Positions 43,563-52,277 of a DNA stretch of 64,000 nucleotides are shown here, piece by piece. Below the pieces are notes generated by a model that did not search any database, was not told the DNA's origin, and was given only the letters and a program-made list of their open reading frames with translations. Numbering within the stretch: the first letter of the stretch is position 1; the number at the start of each line of letters is the position of its first letter. The translations under genes and the position numbers were made by a program. The DNA comes from Lentzea aerocolonigenes (GTDB lineage Bacteria; Actinomycetota; Actinomycetes; Mycobacteriales; Pseudonocardiaceae): contig NZ_BBOJ01000017.1 of the NCBI RefSeq assembly GCF_000974445.1, positions 248,001 to 312,000 of the forward strand, read 5' to 3'.

Positions 43563-46427
43563 GTGGCCGATCCGTTTTCCGCCGGACTGCTGATGGTGCT
43601 CGAGACCGTGCTGGAGCGCGTGCTGGTCGGTCTCTTCGACGTCGTGCACAAAGGTGCCAGGGACAAGAAGCGTCAACGGGAACTGACCAGACCGGGACCG
43701 CTCGTCGAACGGGTCAGCAGCGAGCTCGCGCGCGGCGAGCTGAGCACCGTTGAGCAGGGCGAGTGGCAGGCCGCCGTGGACGCGGTGCGCGAGTCCATCG
43801 AGGCCGCACTGCCGTTGCGCGACGACGACGCTCTTCGGGTGATGCTGACGCCCGAGTCGTTGCGGGCGCACGTGCGGTCGAGGTCGGAGAACATCCGGCG
43901 CGCGGCCGGTCTGTCCGATCACGCGACGGCCGTCTACGACGCGGTGCTGCTGCGGGTCTGCGTCGCCGTCGTGGAACTGGTGTGGTCACAACCGGAGTAC
44001 GCGCGGCGCCTCGCCGTGGAGATGTTCCGGATCAGCAAGGCGACCGCGGACGCCGTGGCCCGGCTTTCGGACCAGCACCAACTCGCGCTGGTCGCGGCAC
44101 ACCGGGACTTCGAGGACCGCTACGCCGACCAGGTCGCGCACTCGCTGGGCGGGCTGGAGCTGTTCGGCGTGTCCCGCGGACGGGTGCCGCGGCGGCACTC
44201 CTTCGACAGCTCCTACGTGTCGCTGGCCGTCGCACGGGTCGGCGACACCGACGAGCTCACCGGCGCCGGTCTGCCCGTCGCGGCCGCACTGGCGGACACG
44301 CCGCGGGTGCTGATCAGGGGTGGTGCGGGCGCGGGCAAGACGACGTTCCTGCGCTGGCTCGCCATGAACGCGCTGGGCGAGACGCGGACATCGGGCAACG
44401 AGTGGCTCGGACTGGTGCCGTTCTTCGTGCCGCTGCGGCAGTACTCGACGCTGCCGAAGCCGGAGGAGTTCATCTCGTCGACCGCCTCGATGATCGAGGA
44501 GGAGAAGCCGTCGGGGTGGGTGACCGCGCGGCTCAAGGAAGGTCGCGCGCTGGTGCTCGTCGACGGCGTGGACGAGCTCGTGTCGGAACGGCGGGAGGAG
44601 GCGCGCCAGTGGCTCGTCCGGCTGGTGAACGCCTATCCGCAGGCCCGGTACGCGATCACCACCCGTCCGGCCGCCGTGCCGGAGGACTGGCTGGACGACT
44701 GCGGCTTCACGGCGTTCGACCTGTTGCCGTTGAGCGACAAGGGTGTGCGCGACTTCGTGGAGGCCTGGCACACCGCCGCCCGCGACGAACCGGGCCTGAG
44801 CAGGGACGCGCTGCTGTGGCTGGCCGAGTGCGAGACACGGCTCGTGACGACGCTGACGAAGCGGCCGGACCTGCGCCGGCTCGCGTCGAGCCCGTTGCTG
44901 GCCGGGTTGCTCTGCGCGTTGCACCAGGACCGCAACATGCACCTGCCGCGCGATCGGCGGTCGTTGTACGAGGCCGCACTGGACCTCCTGCTGGTGAGGT
45001 GGGACGAGGACCGCGGGCTGGCGCTGCCGTCGTTCTCCAAGGAGGAGCAACTCGTTCTGCTGCAACGGTTCGCGTACTCGTTGGTGCGCAACCGGGAGCT
45101 GACCGTGCCACGGTCGGAGGCGGTGCACCGGCTCGGGAACGCGATGCGCGGGCTGCGGTCGCACGACATCGACCCGGACGACGCGATGCAGCGGTTGCTC
45201 GAACGGGCGGGGCTGCTGCGGGAGGTGCCGACCGAACAGGTGCAGTTCGTGCACCGGACGTTCCGCGACTACCTGGCGGCCAAGGAGGCCGTCGACGCCG
45301 GTGACCTGAACCTGCTCGTGGACAGAGCACATCTCGACGAGTGGCACGACGTGGTGGTCATGGCGGTCGCGCACGCCCGGCCGCGCGAACGGGCCCGCGT
45401 GCTGATGGACCTGCTGGCGGGCAACGACGACACCCGCAAGGACGAGCGCGGGCGGGACAAGCTGCGGCTGCTCGCGCTGGCGTGCCTGGAGCAGGCGGAC
45501 GTGATCGAGCCGGAGACGGCACGGACACAGGTGACCTTCGCCGCCGCCGTGCTGATCCCGCCGACCAGTTTCGCGCACGCCGACGCGTTGTCCGAGGCCG
45601 GATCGTTCGTGGTGGACCTGTTGCCCGGTCCCGAAGCCACCGAGGAAGCCGCCTACGTCGTGCGGACGCTCGCGAACATCGGTGGTGAGGCCGCGTGGGA
45701 ACGGATCGCGGAGTTCGTGGCCGTGGACCACGCGATGGTCATCGACGAGCTGCTGCGGGCGTGGCGGAACACGCCGGACGCCGAGAAGTACGCCAGGACC
45801 GTGCTGTCCAAAGTAGATTTCGGTGACCGCAGGGTCGACGTCCGCGGCTGGCACCGGATCCAGTTCATCATGCACCTGGAACGGCTGCGGTACGTGCGGT
45901 GCATCGGCAACATCAACCCGCTCGACCCGCTGGGCGCGATGCCGTCGCTGCACCGGTTGGAGCTGTGGCAGAACGAGGTGATGCGCGATCTCTCGCCGTT
46001 GGCCGGCTCGCGCTCGTTGAAAGAGCTGCACCTGAGCCGGTGCCGTCCGCTCGGGCGGATCGACCTGTCGCCGGTGAAGGACCTGGACGAGCTGCACCTG
46101 CACTTCAGCCGCGTCGACCTGGCGTCGCTGGACGGCGGTGCGGTGCGGCGCCTGCAGATCCGTGACTCGGCGACCGACGACGGGCTGGCCGCGTTGCCGG
46201 AGCTGCCCGCGTTGCGCGAGCTCGCGATCGACCACCGCCCGCCCTACCCGCTGGCGGGGCTGGAGCGGTGGCCGACCGTCACGTCGCTGGAGGTGTTCGG
46301 TGTGCCGGCGGCGGACGACCTGCGCGTGCTGCCGGCGTTGGAACACCTCGTCGTGCACCAGCCGGAGTCGTTGCCCCGGCTGGAGGAACTGCGTCAGGCG
46401 TTGCCTTCCGTGCGCATCACCACTTGA
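43563..46427 (+). CDS. NACHT-LRR protein (NLR-like STAND NTPase)
   Basis: A 954-aa cytoplasmic protein. Residues 1-210 are a helical N-terminal domain of the kind placed before NACHT modules in actinobacteria, starting with an amphipathic stretch (FSAGLLMVLETVLERVLVGLF). The NACHT NTPase has Walker A GGAGAGKT at 253-260 and Walker B LVLVDGVDEL at 330-339, followed by winged-helix parts (FVHRTFRDYLAAKEAV). From about 770 to the end come leucine-rich-repeat-like units (LHRLELWQNEV, LKELHLSRCRP, LDELHLHFSRV). Bacterial NACHT proteins of this plan are known antiphage sensors. GTG start 43563. Its last 11 bp overlap the convergent nuclease gene. Confidence 0.88.
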   Translation: MADPFSAGLLMVLETVLERVLVGLFDVVHKGARDKKRQRELTRPGPLVERVSSELARGELSTVEQGEWQAAVDAVRESIEAALPLRDDDALRVMLTPESLRAHVRSRSENIRRAAGLSDHATAVYDAVLLRVCVAVVELVWSQPEYARRLAVEMFRISKATADAVARLSDQHQLALVAAHRDFEDRYADQVAHSLGGLELFGVSRGRVPRRHSFDSSYVSLAVARVGDTDELTGAGLPVAAALADTPRVLIRGGAGAGKTTFLRWLAMNALGETRTSGNEWLGLVPFFVPLRQYSTLPKPEEFISSTASMIEEEKPSGWVTARLKEGRALVLVDGVDELVSERREEARQWLVRLVNAYPQARYAITTRPAAVPEDWLDDCGFTAFDLLPLSDKGVRDFVEAWHTAARDEPGLSRDALLWLAECETRLVTTLTKRPDLRRLASSPLLAGLLCALHQDRNMHLPRDRRSLYEAALDLLLVRWDEDRGLALPSFSKEEQLVLLQRFAYSLVRNRELTVPRSEAVHRLGNAMRGLRSHDIDPDDAMQRLLERAGLLREVPTEQVQFVHRTFRDYLAAKEAVDAGDLNLLVDRAHLDEWHDVVVMAVAHARPRERARVLMDLLAGNDDTRKDERGRDKLRLLALACLEQADVIEPETARTQVTFAAAVLIPPTSFAHADALSEAGSFVVDLLPGPEATEEAAYVVRTLANIGGEAAWERIAEFVAVDHAMVIDELLRAWRNTPDAEKYARTVLSKVDFGDRRVDVRGWHRIQFIMHLERLRYVRCIGNINPLDPLGAMPSLHRLELWQNEVMRDLSPLAGSRSLKELHLSRCRPLGRIDLSPVKDLDELHLHFSRVDLASLDGGAVRRLQIRDSATDDGLAALPELPALRELAIDHRPPYPLAGLERWPTVTSLEVFGVPAADDLRVLPALEHLVVHQPESLPRLEELRQALPSVRITT

Positions 46428-47241
46428 TGTCGCCGAGGCTGTCCAACGGCTTGCGCTCGGACTCGTCGAGCAGCTGCACCGCCGCCGTGTCCGCGGCGTG
46501 CAGCTCGGCGGGGAAGGTGAAGCTCACGCGCTTCTCCAGCTCGGCCACCGACACCTGGAACACGCGGAACTCGTCCAGGTCGAGCGCCTCTGCCAGGACG
46601 AGGTTCTGCGTGAGCAGGAAGGCACTGCACCGCAGCTCGCCGTTCACCACGAACGCGATCGCCTTGTAGAACTCGCGCGGGATCGCGACGCCGCGGAACA
46701 CCCTGTCGTCGGCGTTGAAGACCGGACCGCCGTAGACGCTCACCCTGAGGTTGTCCACGTCGACGTCGGCGAGCACCGCGTCCTCCAGCCGGCCCCAGAG
46801 CCCTTCCTTCGTGCTCTGGTTGAAGTCGTCCATCTGCGGCGTGATGTTCGTGAAGAAGAACGAGTCCCTGTTCGCCTTCTGCGCCTCCGCCTTGGGGCCC
46901 CAGCACAGGTCGGCGCGGCGCGCGAGGTGGCCGCGGTCGAGCCTGTTGTCGCGGTAGAGCTCGTCGCCGGTCTGGAACTCCTCCGGCACGCGGGGATCCT
47001 TGATGAACGGGATGTTGCTGCGGCTCAGGGCCTTCAGGGCACCGCCGTCGATGTTCCACGCGACCCAGATCGCGAACTTGCGCGACATGCTCAACGCGAG
47101 CGAGAAGTGCGTGTAGTCGATCGTGGTCGAGCCGTCGAGCTCGACCGCGTCGGCGGCTCCCGAGTCGGTCAGGACCGGAAGCCCGGCGTCCGTGCCGAGG
47201 AACGTCGCGTCGAAACCTGTCTTCACGGCTGTGCTGGTCAT
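46417..47241 (-). CDS. DNA/RNA non-specific endonuclease (NucA-like), no signal peptide
   Basis: A 274-aa beta-beta-alpha-metal nuclease. The DRGH motif is intact (DRGHLARRAD, general base H105), and the metal/Asn helix follows (FFFTNITPQMDDFNQ, N132 and N141). The usual Pro after DRGHL is replaced (LARRAD). Most relatives are secreted, but this one begins TSTAVKTGFDATFLG without any signal, so it acts inside or is delivered by another route. It converges with the NACHT-LRR gene, overlapping by 11 bp. Confidence 0.87.
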   Translation of the reverse strand: MTSTAVKTGFDATFLGTDAGLPVLTDSGAADAVELDGSTTIDYTHFSLALSMSRKFAIWVAWNIDGGALKALSRSNIPFIKDPRVPEEFQTGDELYRDNRLDRGHLARRADLCWGPKAEAQKANRDSFFFTNITPQMDDFNQSTKEGLWGRLEDAVLADVDVDNLRVSVYGGPVFNADDRVFRGVAIPREFYKAIAFVVNGELRCSAFLLTQNLVLAEALDLDEFRVFQVSVAELEKRVSFTFPAELHAADTAAVQLLDESERKPLDSLGDIKW

Positions 47242-47325
47242 GTGTCGCCCCCTACTGGTTCATCTGCTGGGTCGACACTTCCCACATGGCCGTTAGCCGC
47301 ATACACCCGAACGGCCCAATGTTCA

Positions 47326-47763
47326 TCAGCTCTTCCTGACCAGTTTGCCGTCCGGCGCGATCGCGAACCACTCGTCGTCGACGCCCTGCCCGTTCACGTC
47401 ACCGGCGACCTGGTCTCCCACGTAGTAGTAGAGCGGCCACTTTCCGTACACGGCCTGCGAGTTCTCGTCGACCCGCGAGACCAGCTTCGCGTCGGCACCG
47501 TCCTTGGCGTCCACAGTGGACTCGGCGGTGAGCGCCGGCCACACCGCGATGCAGTCCGCGTCACACGCGCTGGACTTGTTCTCATCCTTGGTGAACGCGT
47601 AGAGCGTCCGTCCCGTTCGGTCGACCAGGATCGGGCCGAGGTCGGACTGCGCGATCTTCACCTCCGCCTTGACCGGAACTTCCTGTTGCGGTGCCTCGTT
47701 TCCGCAGGCGGTGAGCCCTGCGAGCAGGGCGGGCAGCAACAGAATTCCCATACGTGCACGCAT
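47326..47763 (-). CDS. COG4315-type secreted lipoprotein
   Basis: A 145-aa lipoprotein with lipobox LTAC near residue 20. It carries the repeat of unknown function PF03640 (ILVDRTGRTLYAFTKDE...CDADCIAVWPAL, then YGKWPLYYYVGD). The CxxxC pair may bind metal or form a disulfide. ATG 47763 has TAGGAG 6 nt upstream. It is divergent from the CHRD protein over 165 bp; both are extracytoplasmic. Confidence 0.88.
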   Translation of the reverse strand: MRARMGILLLPALLAGLTACGNEAPQQEVPVKAEVKIAQSDLGPILVDRTGRTLYAFTKDENKSSACDADCIAVWPALTAESTVDAKDGADAKLVSRVDENSQAVYGKWPLYYYVGDQVAGDVNGQGVDDEWFAIAPDGKLVRKS

Positions 47764-47928
47764 CTTCGTCTCCTAGCGGGTGTGTCCTGTTCCGCCGTCG
47801 ACACGTGTTGAGACGCGGTTCGGTTCAGTCGAGAAGTTCGTTGAACCGAATTCGATCGACGTCCGTGTTGGTGGCGTCGGGTCCGCCAGACCCCCCGACT
47901 CCCACTGAGGAGCCTTGGAGCACATCCC

Positions 47929-49194
47929 ATGTCTCGCAACAAAAACGTCGCTGCCGCATGCCTTCTGGGCGCCACACTCGCCGCAGCGGTGGTGACACCG
48001 GCGTCCGCTGCCCAGGACGCCGTCACCGTGAAGATCACCAACACCGCCGGCTACGAGGCCACGTTCTGCGCCGCCGACACCCTCGAAGGCCGGTGCCTGG
48101 ACGGCGCGAAGAAGGGCGAGTCGCGCACCTTCACCGTGAAGCCGGGCCGCGGGCCGATCGAGGTCCGCGTGGTCGTGAAGAACGGCGGTTCGGCGTTCCA
48201 GAACTTCACCGCCGACGGTCCGACGTTGAACATCGACGCCAGTGGTAGCCCGGAGAAGCCGACCGCGGTGAAGGCCGGATCAGGTGGCGGCGACGAACAC
48301 GGCGGGAGTGAGCACGGAGGCCACAACCCCGCGCCCGCACAGCCCGCCCCCGGCCAGCCCGCGCCCGAGCAGCCCAAACCCAGCCCGGTGAAGGGCAAGC
48401 CGTTCTTCTTCTCCGCCGACCTCGACGGCAAGCAGGAGGTCCCCACCCCCGGCGGCCCGGCCGTCGGTGACGAGGACGGCTCCGCGAAGGCGTTGGTCGA
48501 GGTGCGCGGCGACCGCGTGACGTTCGCGCTGGAGTGGAAGAAGACGGCCCAGCTCACCCTCGGCCACCTCCACCAGGGCGTGGCGGGCCAGAACGGTCCG
48601 GTGAAGGTCAACCTCTTCGCCACCCCGATGCCGGAGACGCTGTCCGCGGCCGCCGGCCAGACCGTCGTCGACCCGAAGCTCGCCGACGAGATCCGCAAGA
48701 ACCCCGCGGGCTTCTACCTGAACCTGCACAGCACCGACCGGCCCGGTGGTGCCGTGCGCGCCCAGCTCAAGCCGCTCGGCAAGCACGTCAACCCGCTCGA
48801 CATCATCAAGGGCGGCAAGCTCCGCGCGTTCTCCAACGGCCGCAACGAGGTGCCGGTGCAGGACGGCCCGAAGGTCGGCGACCCGGACGGCCAGGCCGTC
48901 ACGTTCGTGCAGCCCAACGGCACCGGTGTCGACTTCTCGCTGGCGTGGGTGAACATCGACGCGCCGACGCTCGGTCACGTCCACCAGGGCGCCAAGGGCG
49001 TCAACGGCCCGGTGAAGATCACGTTCTTCGGCACCGCCGTGCCGAACGGCATCTTCGCGGTGTCCGGCACGGTCGGCGGGGTCGACCAGGCCGCGCTGGA
49101 CGCGCTGAAGAAGTCGCCGAAGGACTTCTACTCCAACATCCACACGGGCACGTTCCCCGGCGGAGCGGTGCGCGGCCAGTTCACGAGCCACTAG
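47929..49194 (+). CDS. Secreted protein with two CHRD domains
   Basis: A 421-aa exported protein. Signal peptide ending near TPASA, a beta-type N-terminal domain with two Cys (ATFCAADTLEGRC), a His/Gly/Pro/Gln linker at about 120-160, then two CHRD domains. These carry the LDGKQEVPTPGGPAVGDEDG and FSNGRNEVPVQDGPKVGDPDG starts and the paired GHLHQG/GHVHQG, NLHS/NIHT and PGGAVRAQL/PGGAVRGQF ends. CHRD domains occur in chordin and many bacterial surface proteins. The conserved His residues could bind metal; no function is proven. Confidence 0.9.
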   Translation: MSRNKNVAAACLLGATLAAAVVTPASAAQDAVTVKITNTAGYEATFCAADTLEGRCLDGAKKGESRTFTVKPGRGPIEVRVVVKNGGSAFQNFTADGPTLNIDASGSPEKPTAVKAGSGGGDEHGGSEHGGHNPAPAQPAPGQPAPEQPKPSPVKGKPFFFSADLDGKQEVPTPGGPAVGDEDGSAKALVEVRGDRVTFALEWKKTAQLTLGHLHQGVAGQNGPVKVNLFATPMPETLSAAAGQTVVDPKLADEIRKNPAGFYLNLHSTDRPGGAVRAQLKPLGKHVNPLDIIKGGKLRAFSNGRNEVPVQDGPKVGDPDGQAVTFVQPNGTGVDFSLAWVNIDAPTLGHVHQGAKGVNGPVKITFFGTAVPNGIFAVSGTVGGVDQAALDALKKSPKDFYSNIHTGTFPGGAVRGQFTSH

Positions 49195-49205
49195 GCCACC
49201 TGAAT

Positions 49206-49246
49206 GACGGCGCCGCGACCGCGACCCCCACGGTCGCGGCGCCGTC
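49206..49246 (+). terminator. Terminator after the CHRD gene
   Basis: A perfect 16-bp stem (49206-49221 / 49231-49246) with a 9-nt loop, 11 bp past the stop and before the TPR gene. Confidence 0.85.
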
Positions 49247-49271
49247 CCGCACACGGAGTAGATTGCTCCAA

Positions 49272-49805
49272 ATGGACGCTGCGAACGAAGCTCGCCGCCT
49301 CGAACAGGAACTCGAAGACGACCCGGAGGACCGGGACGACGTCCTGCTGGCGGCGGCGGACGCCTGGCGCCGGGCAGGAAACCCCGGCCGGGCGATCCTG
49401 CTGCTGGACGAGGCCATCGGCGGGGAGAACACCGATCGCGCACGGGTCGCAATGGCCGAGATCCTGTTCCGCCTCGGCCGCGAGGACGAGGCGCGGGCTC
49501 AGCTCGACGCCTTGCGGAAGTCCTGGCCGGAGTCCTCTGAGGTCCTCCACGACGTCGCTTTCCTGCTGGAGAAACGCGGCGAGCTCGAGGAAGCGCTGGT
49601 CTGGTACGACCTCGCGATCGCCAGGGTGGACCCCGACGACCGGGCCGACGACGTCGCTGCCGCCGACCGCCGCGGGGTCCGCCAGAAGCTCGGCCTGCCG
49701 GAGGACGAACTGGACGTGGAGGTCGAGCCTCTGGCACGCCGTCTCGAGGAAGCCCTCCAGCGAGGGCTGGCGGAGATCAACGCCCGGCGTCATCCGCCCC
49801 GGTGA
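49272..49805 (+). CDS. Tetratricopeptide-repeat protein
   Basis: A 177-aa soluble, acidic protein made of helix pairs of TPR type (DDVLLAAADAWRRAGNPGRAI, ARVAMAEILFRLGREDEARA, SEVLHDVAFLLEKRGELEEAL). No other domain, signal or membrane segment. It is probably a protein-protein adaptor. It ends directly against the stop of the convergent SulP gene (49805/49806). Confidence 0.8.
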   Translation: MDAANEARRLEQELEDDPEDRDDVLLAAADAWRRAGNPGRAILLLDEAIGGENTDRARVAMAEILFRLGREDEARAQLDALRKSWPESSEVLHDVAFLLEKRGELEEALVWYDLAIARVDPDDRADDVAAADRRGVRQKLGLPEDELDVEVEPLARRLEEALQRGLAEINARRHPPR

Positions 49806-51134
49806 CTACCTGCCGACCAGCTCGACGGTCCTGCCCGCCCGGCGGGACTCGTCGACCCACTGGTCGATGGCCTGCCCGCAGGCCTGGTCGAGGTGCCGGA
49901 CGCCGCTCAGGTCCATCCGGACGTGCTCGCGGTCGACCCGCTCCAGTTCGTCGAGCAGCCGCGGCAGCCTGAGGAACGTCGCGTTGCCCTTGAGCGCGAC
50001 CCCGTCCGAGGTGACGGTGACGGACAGCCGCGACACTTCCCACGCCGTCTTGACGACCGCGGCCAGCAGACCGACGACGGTGCCGGTCAACAGGTCCGTG
50101 GCGACGATGAGCCCGGCGGTCAGCACGAGCACCGCACCCTCGGCCTTGTCCGTGCGCCACAACGTGACCACCTGCTTCAGCCCGAGCAGCTTCCACCCGG
50201 CGTGCACGAGCACCGCCGCGAGCACGGCGATCGGGATCAGCGTCAGCAGTCCGGGCAGCAACACCACGAACAGCAGCAACCACACGCCGTGCAGCACCCT
50301 GGACGCCTTCGTGCGCGCTCCTGCCGACACGTTGGCCGCACTGCGCACGATCACCGCTGTCATGGGCAACGCGCCGAGCAGGCCGCAGATCGTGTTGCCG
50401 ACGCCCTGCGCGACCAGTTCCTTGTTGTACCGCGTGCGCGGACCGTTGTGCATCCGGTCGACGGCGGCCGCGCTGAACATGCTCTCCGCCGACGCGACGA
50501 GCGCGAACACGACCGCCGTGCCGATGACTCCGGTGTCCAGCAACGAGAAGTCCGGCAGGTGCACGTCCGTCGACAGCTCGCCGACCTCGATGCGCGCCAC
50601 CCGCGAGGCGAACAGCGACGCCAGCGCCGTGCACACGACCACGCCGACCAGCATGCCCGGCACGACCTGAAGCGGACTCCGCTGCCACAAAAGCATGATC
50701 ACGACCGTGAGCAACCCCAGCGCCAACGCGACCGGGGAGACCACCAGGTGCTTGAGCTGCCCGAAGATCAGCACCAACCCGATGCCGGCGAGCATGCCCT
50801 GCACCACGGACGGCGAGATCGCGCGGAACCACCGCCCGCACCTGGCTAAGCCCAGCACCACCTGAATGATCCCGGCACCGAGGACGATCACGCCCAGCGC
50901 CTGGATCCCGTGCCTGCCAACGGCATCCGCCACCAGCACCGTCAGCCCCGCAGCCGGCCCGCTCACCTGCATCGTGCTCCCCGGCAGCAGCCCGACGACG
51001 ATGCCGCCGACCACTCCCGTCACGATCCCGAGCTCGGCCGGCACCCCGGACGCCACCGCCACGCCAACGCACAGCGGCAGCGCCACGAGGAACACGACGA
51101 CCGACGCACCGAGGTCGGCCCAATACCTCTTCAT
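49806..51134 (-). CDS. SulP-family anion transporter (unfused)
   Basis: A 442-aa membrane protein with 10-12 hydrophobic segments (VVVFLVALPLCVGVAVASG, VSGPAAGLTVLVADAVG, SAESMFSAAAVDRMHNGPRT). The short C-terminal STAS-like domain is VRMDLSGVRHLDQACGQAI. ATG 51134 lies 13 bp after the carbonic anhydrase stop. With the upstream enzyme it forms the two-gene version of the fusion at 22356-24569. Bicarbonate is the likely anion by this linkage; sulfate or others cannot be ruled out. Confidence 0.9.
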   Translation of the reverse strand: MKRYWADLGASVVVFLVALPLCVGVAVASGVPAELGIVTGVVGGIVVGLLPGSTMQVSGPAAGLTVLVADAVGRHGIQALGVIVLGAGIIQVVLGLARCGRWFRAISPSVVQGMLAGIGLVLIFGQLKHLVVSPVALALGLLTVVIMLLWQRSPLQVVPGMLVGVVVCTALASLFASRVARIEVGELSTDVHLPDFSLLDTGVIGTAVVFALVASAESMFSAAAVDRMHNGPRTRYNKELVAQGVGNTICGLLGALPMTAVIVRSAANVSAGARTKASRVLHGVWLLLFVVLLPGLLTLIPIAVLAAVLVHAGWKLLGLKQVVTLWRTDKAEGAVLVLTAGLIVATDLLTGTVVGLLAAVVKTAWEVSRLSVTVTSDGVALKGNATFLRLPRLLDELERVDREHVRMDLSGVRHLDQACGQAIDQWVDESRRAGRTVELVGR

Positions 51135-51147
51135 GTTCTCGAAACCC

Positions 51148-51720
51148 CTACAGCGGCAGGAAAGCGTGCTCGGCACAGGCGGAAACCTCGCCTGTCTCGA
51201 TGTCGTAGAACCAGCCGTGCACCCGCAACGCCCCGGCCGCGACCTTCTCGGCCACGAACGGGTAAGCCAGCAACACGTCCAGTTGCGCCCGCACGTGCGC
51301 CTGCCCTTCCGAGCGCATCGCCGGATCGCTGACCTCGCGCGGTGCCCTGGGCCGCAACCAGCCGCGCATCGCGGGCAGGTGGTCGATGCCACCACCGTGC
51401 AGCGCGCCGACCGCACCGCAGTGGGAGTGGCCGCACACCACGATCTCGCTGACCCCGAGCTGCAACACCGCGAACTCGATCGTGGCCATCTCACTCGACG
51501 GCACCGTCAACGTGTAGGGCGGAATGACGTTGCCCGCCGTCCGCAGCTCGAACAACGAGCCGGGCTCGGCCCCGGTGATCGCCGCGGTGACGATCCGCGA
51601 ATCAGCGCACGTGATGAACATCGTCGTGGGCTGCTGCCCCGCGGCGAGCTTCTTGCCGACGGCCCGCGACCGCGACCCGGCGTGTTCGCGGGCATGCTGA
51701 ACAAAGCGATGGAAGTCCAT
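51148..51720 (-). CDS. Beta-class carbonic anhydrase
   Basis: A 190-aa zinc enzyme interconverting CO2 and bicarbonate. The metal ligands C38 (FITCADSR, with D40-R42), H98 and C101 (VCGHSHCGAVGAL) are all present. Normal length for the small beta class. It is transcribed with the downstream SulP gene and probably with the secreted protein upstream. Confidence 0.94.
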   Translation of the reverse strand: MDFHRFVQHAREHAGSRSRAVGKKLAAGQQPTTMFITCADSRIVTAAITGAEPGSLFELRTAGNVIPPYTLTVPSSEMATIEFAVLQLGVSEIVVCGHSHCGAVGALHGGGIDHLPAMRGWLRPRAPREVSDPAMRSEGQAHVRAQLDVLLAYPFVAEKVAAGALRVHGWFYDIETGEVSACAEHAFLPL

Positions 51721-51780
51721 GGGAATCCCTCACTGCTATTGGGAAAAGTGTTCGTTTTGATCGGAGAAGGCGGGCACCGA

Positions 51781-52095
51781 TCAGTTCCGGAACACCTGCA
51801 GTGCAGGAGGTGTGCGCCACACGGCTATCGGTTCGGCCTCGGAAACCGGGACGAAGGCGACGTCGGCACGCGGCGCGACAGCCACGGCCTCGACCGGCCT
51901 GCGTGTCGTCGGCGCGGTCCGCTCGACGGCGGCCGGCACGCGCAACCTGTTGGTCTCACGCTCCTCGCGGGGCGCTTCCTCCTTGGGAACCGACGTCTTG
52001 GACTTCGGCGGCGGCGCACCGATCGCCACGGGCGTGACCGCGGGCATCAGCACGGCGCACAGGGCGACCACGACCGCGAGCAGAACGCTGCGCAT
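51781..52095 (-). CDS. Small exported Pro/Glu/Val-rich protein, function unknown
   Basis: A 104-aa preprotein with a clear signal peptide (SVLLAVVVALCAVLMPAVTPV). The hydrophilic mature part has a charged run (PKEEAPREERETNR) and no Cys after the signal. ATG 52095 with GGGGGTGAG before it. It lies 60 bp upstream of the carbonic anhydrase gene in the same direction, so it may belong to that operon. No family recognised. Confidence 0.65.
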   Translation of the reverse strand: MRSVLLAVVVALCAVLMPAVTPVAIGAPPPKSKTSVPKEEAPREERETNRLRVPAAVERTAPTTRRPVEAVAVAPRADVAFVPVSEAEPIAVWRTPPALQVFRN

Positions 52096-52277
52096 GGCTC
52101 ACCCCCGTCCGAGTTGATCTACCTCCTCCAGTTTTACCCGAGCGGATGACGCGATGGTTAACAGAAGACATAGATCACCGCCTCACACCCCAGATTCACC
52201 CGAAAGAGTGTGCGTGTTTCACGGACTGGAATGACCATCCGGTAGCAGCCGAACGTCAGATCACACAGACAGCGATC

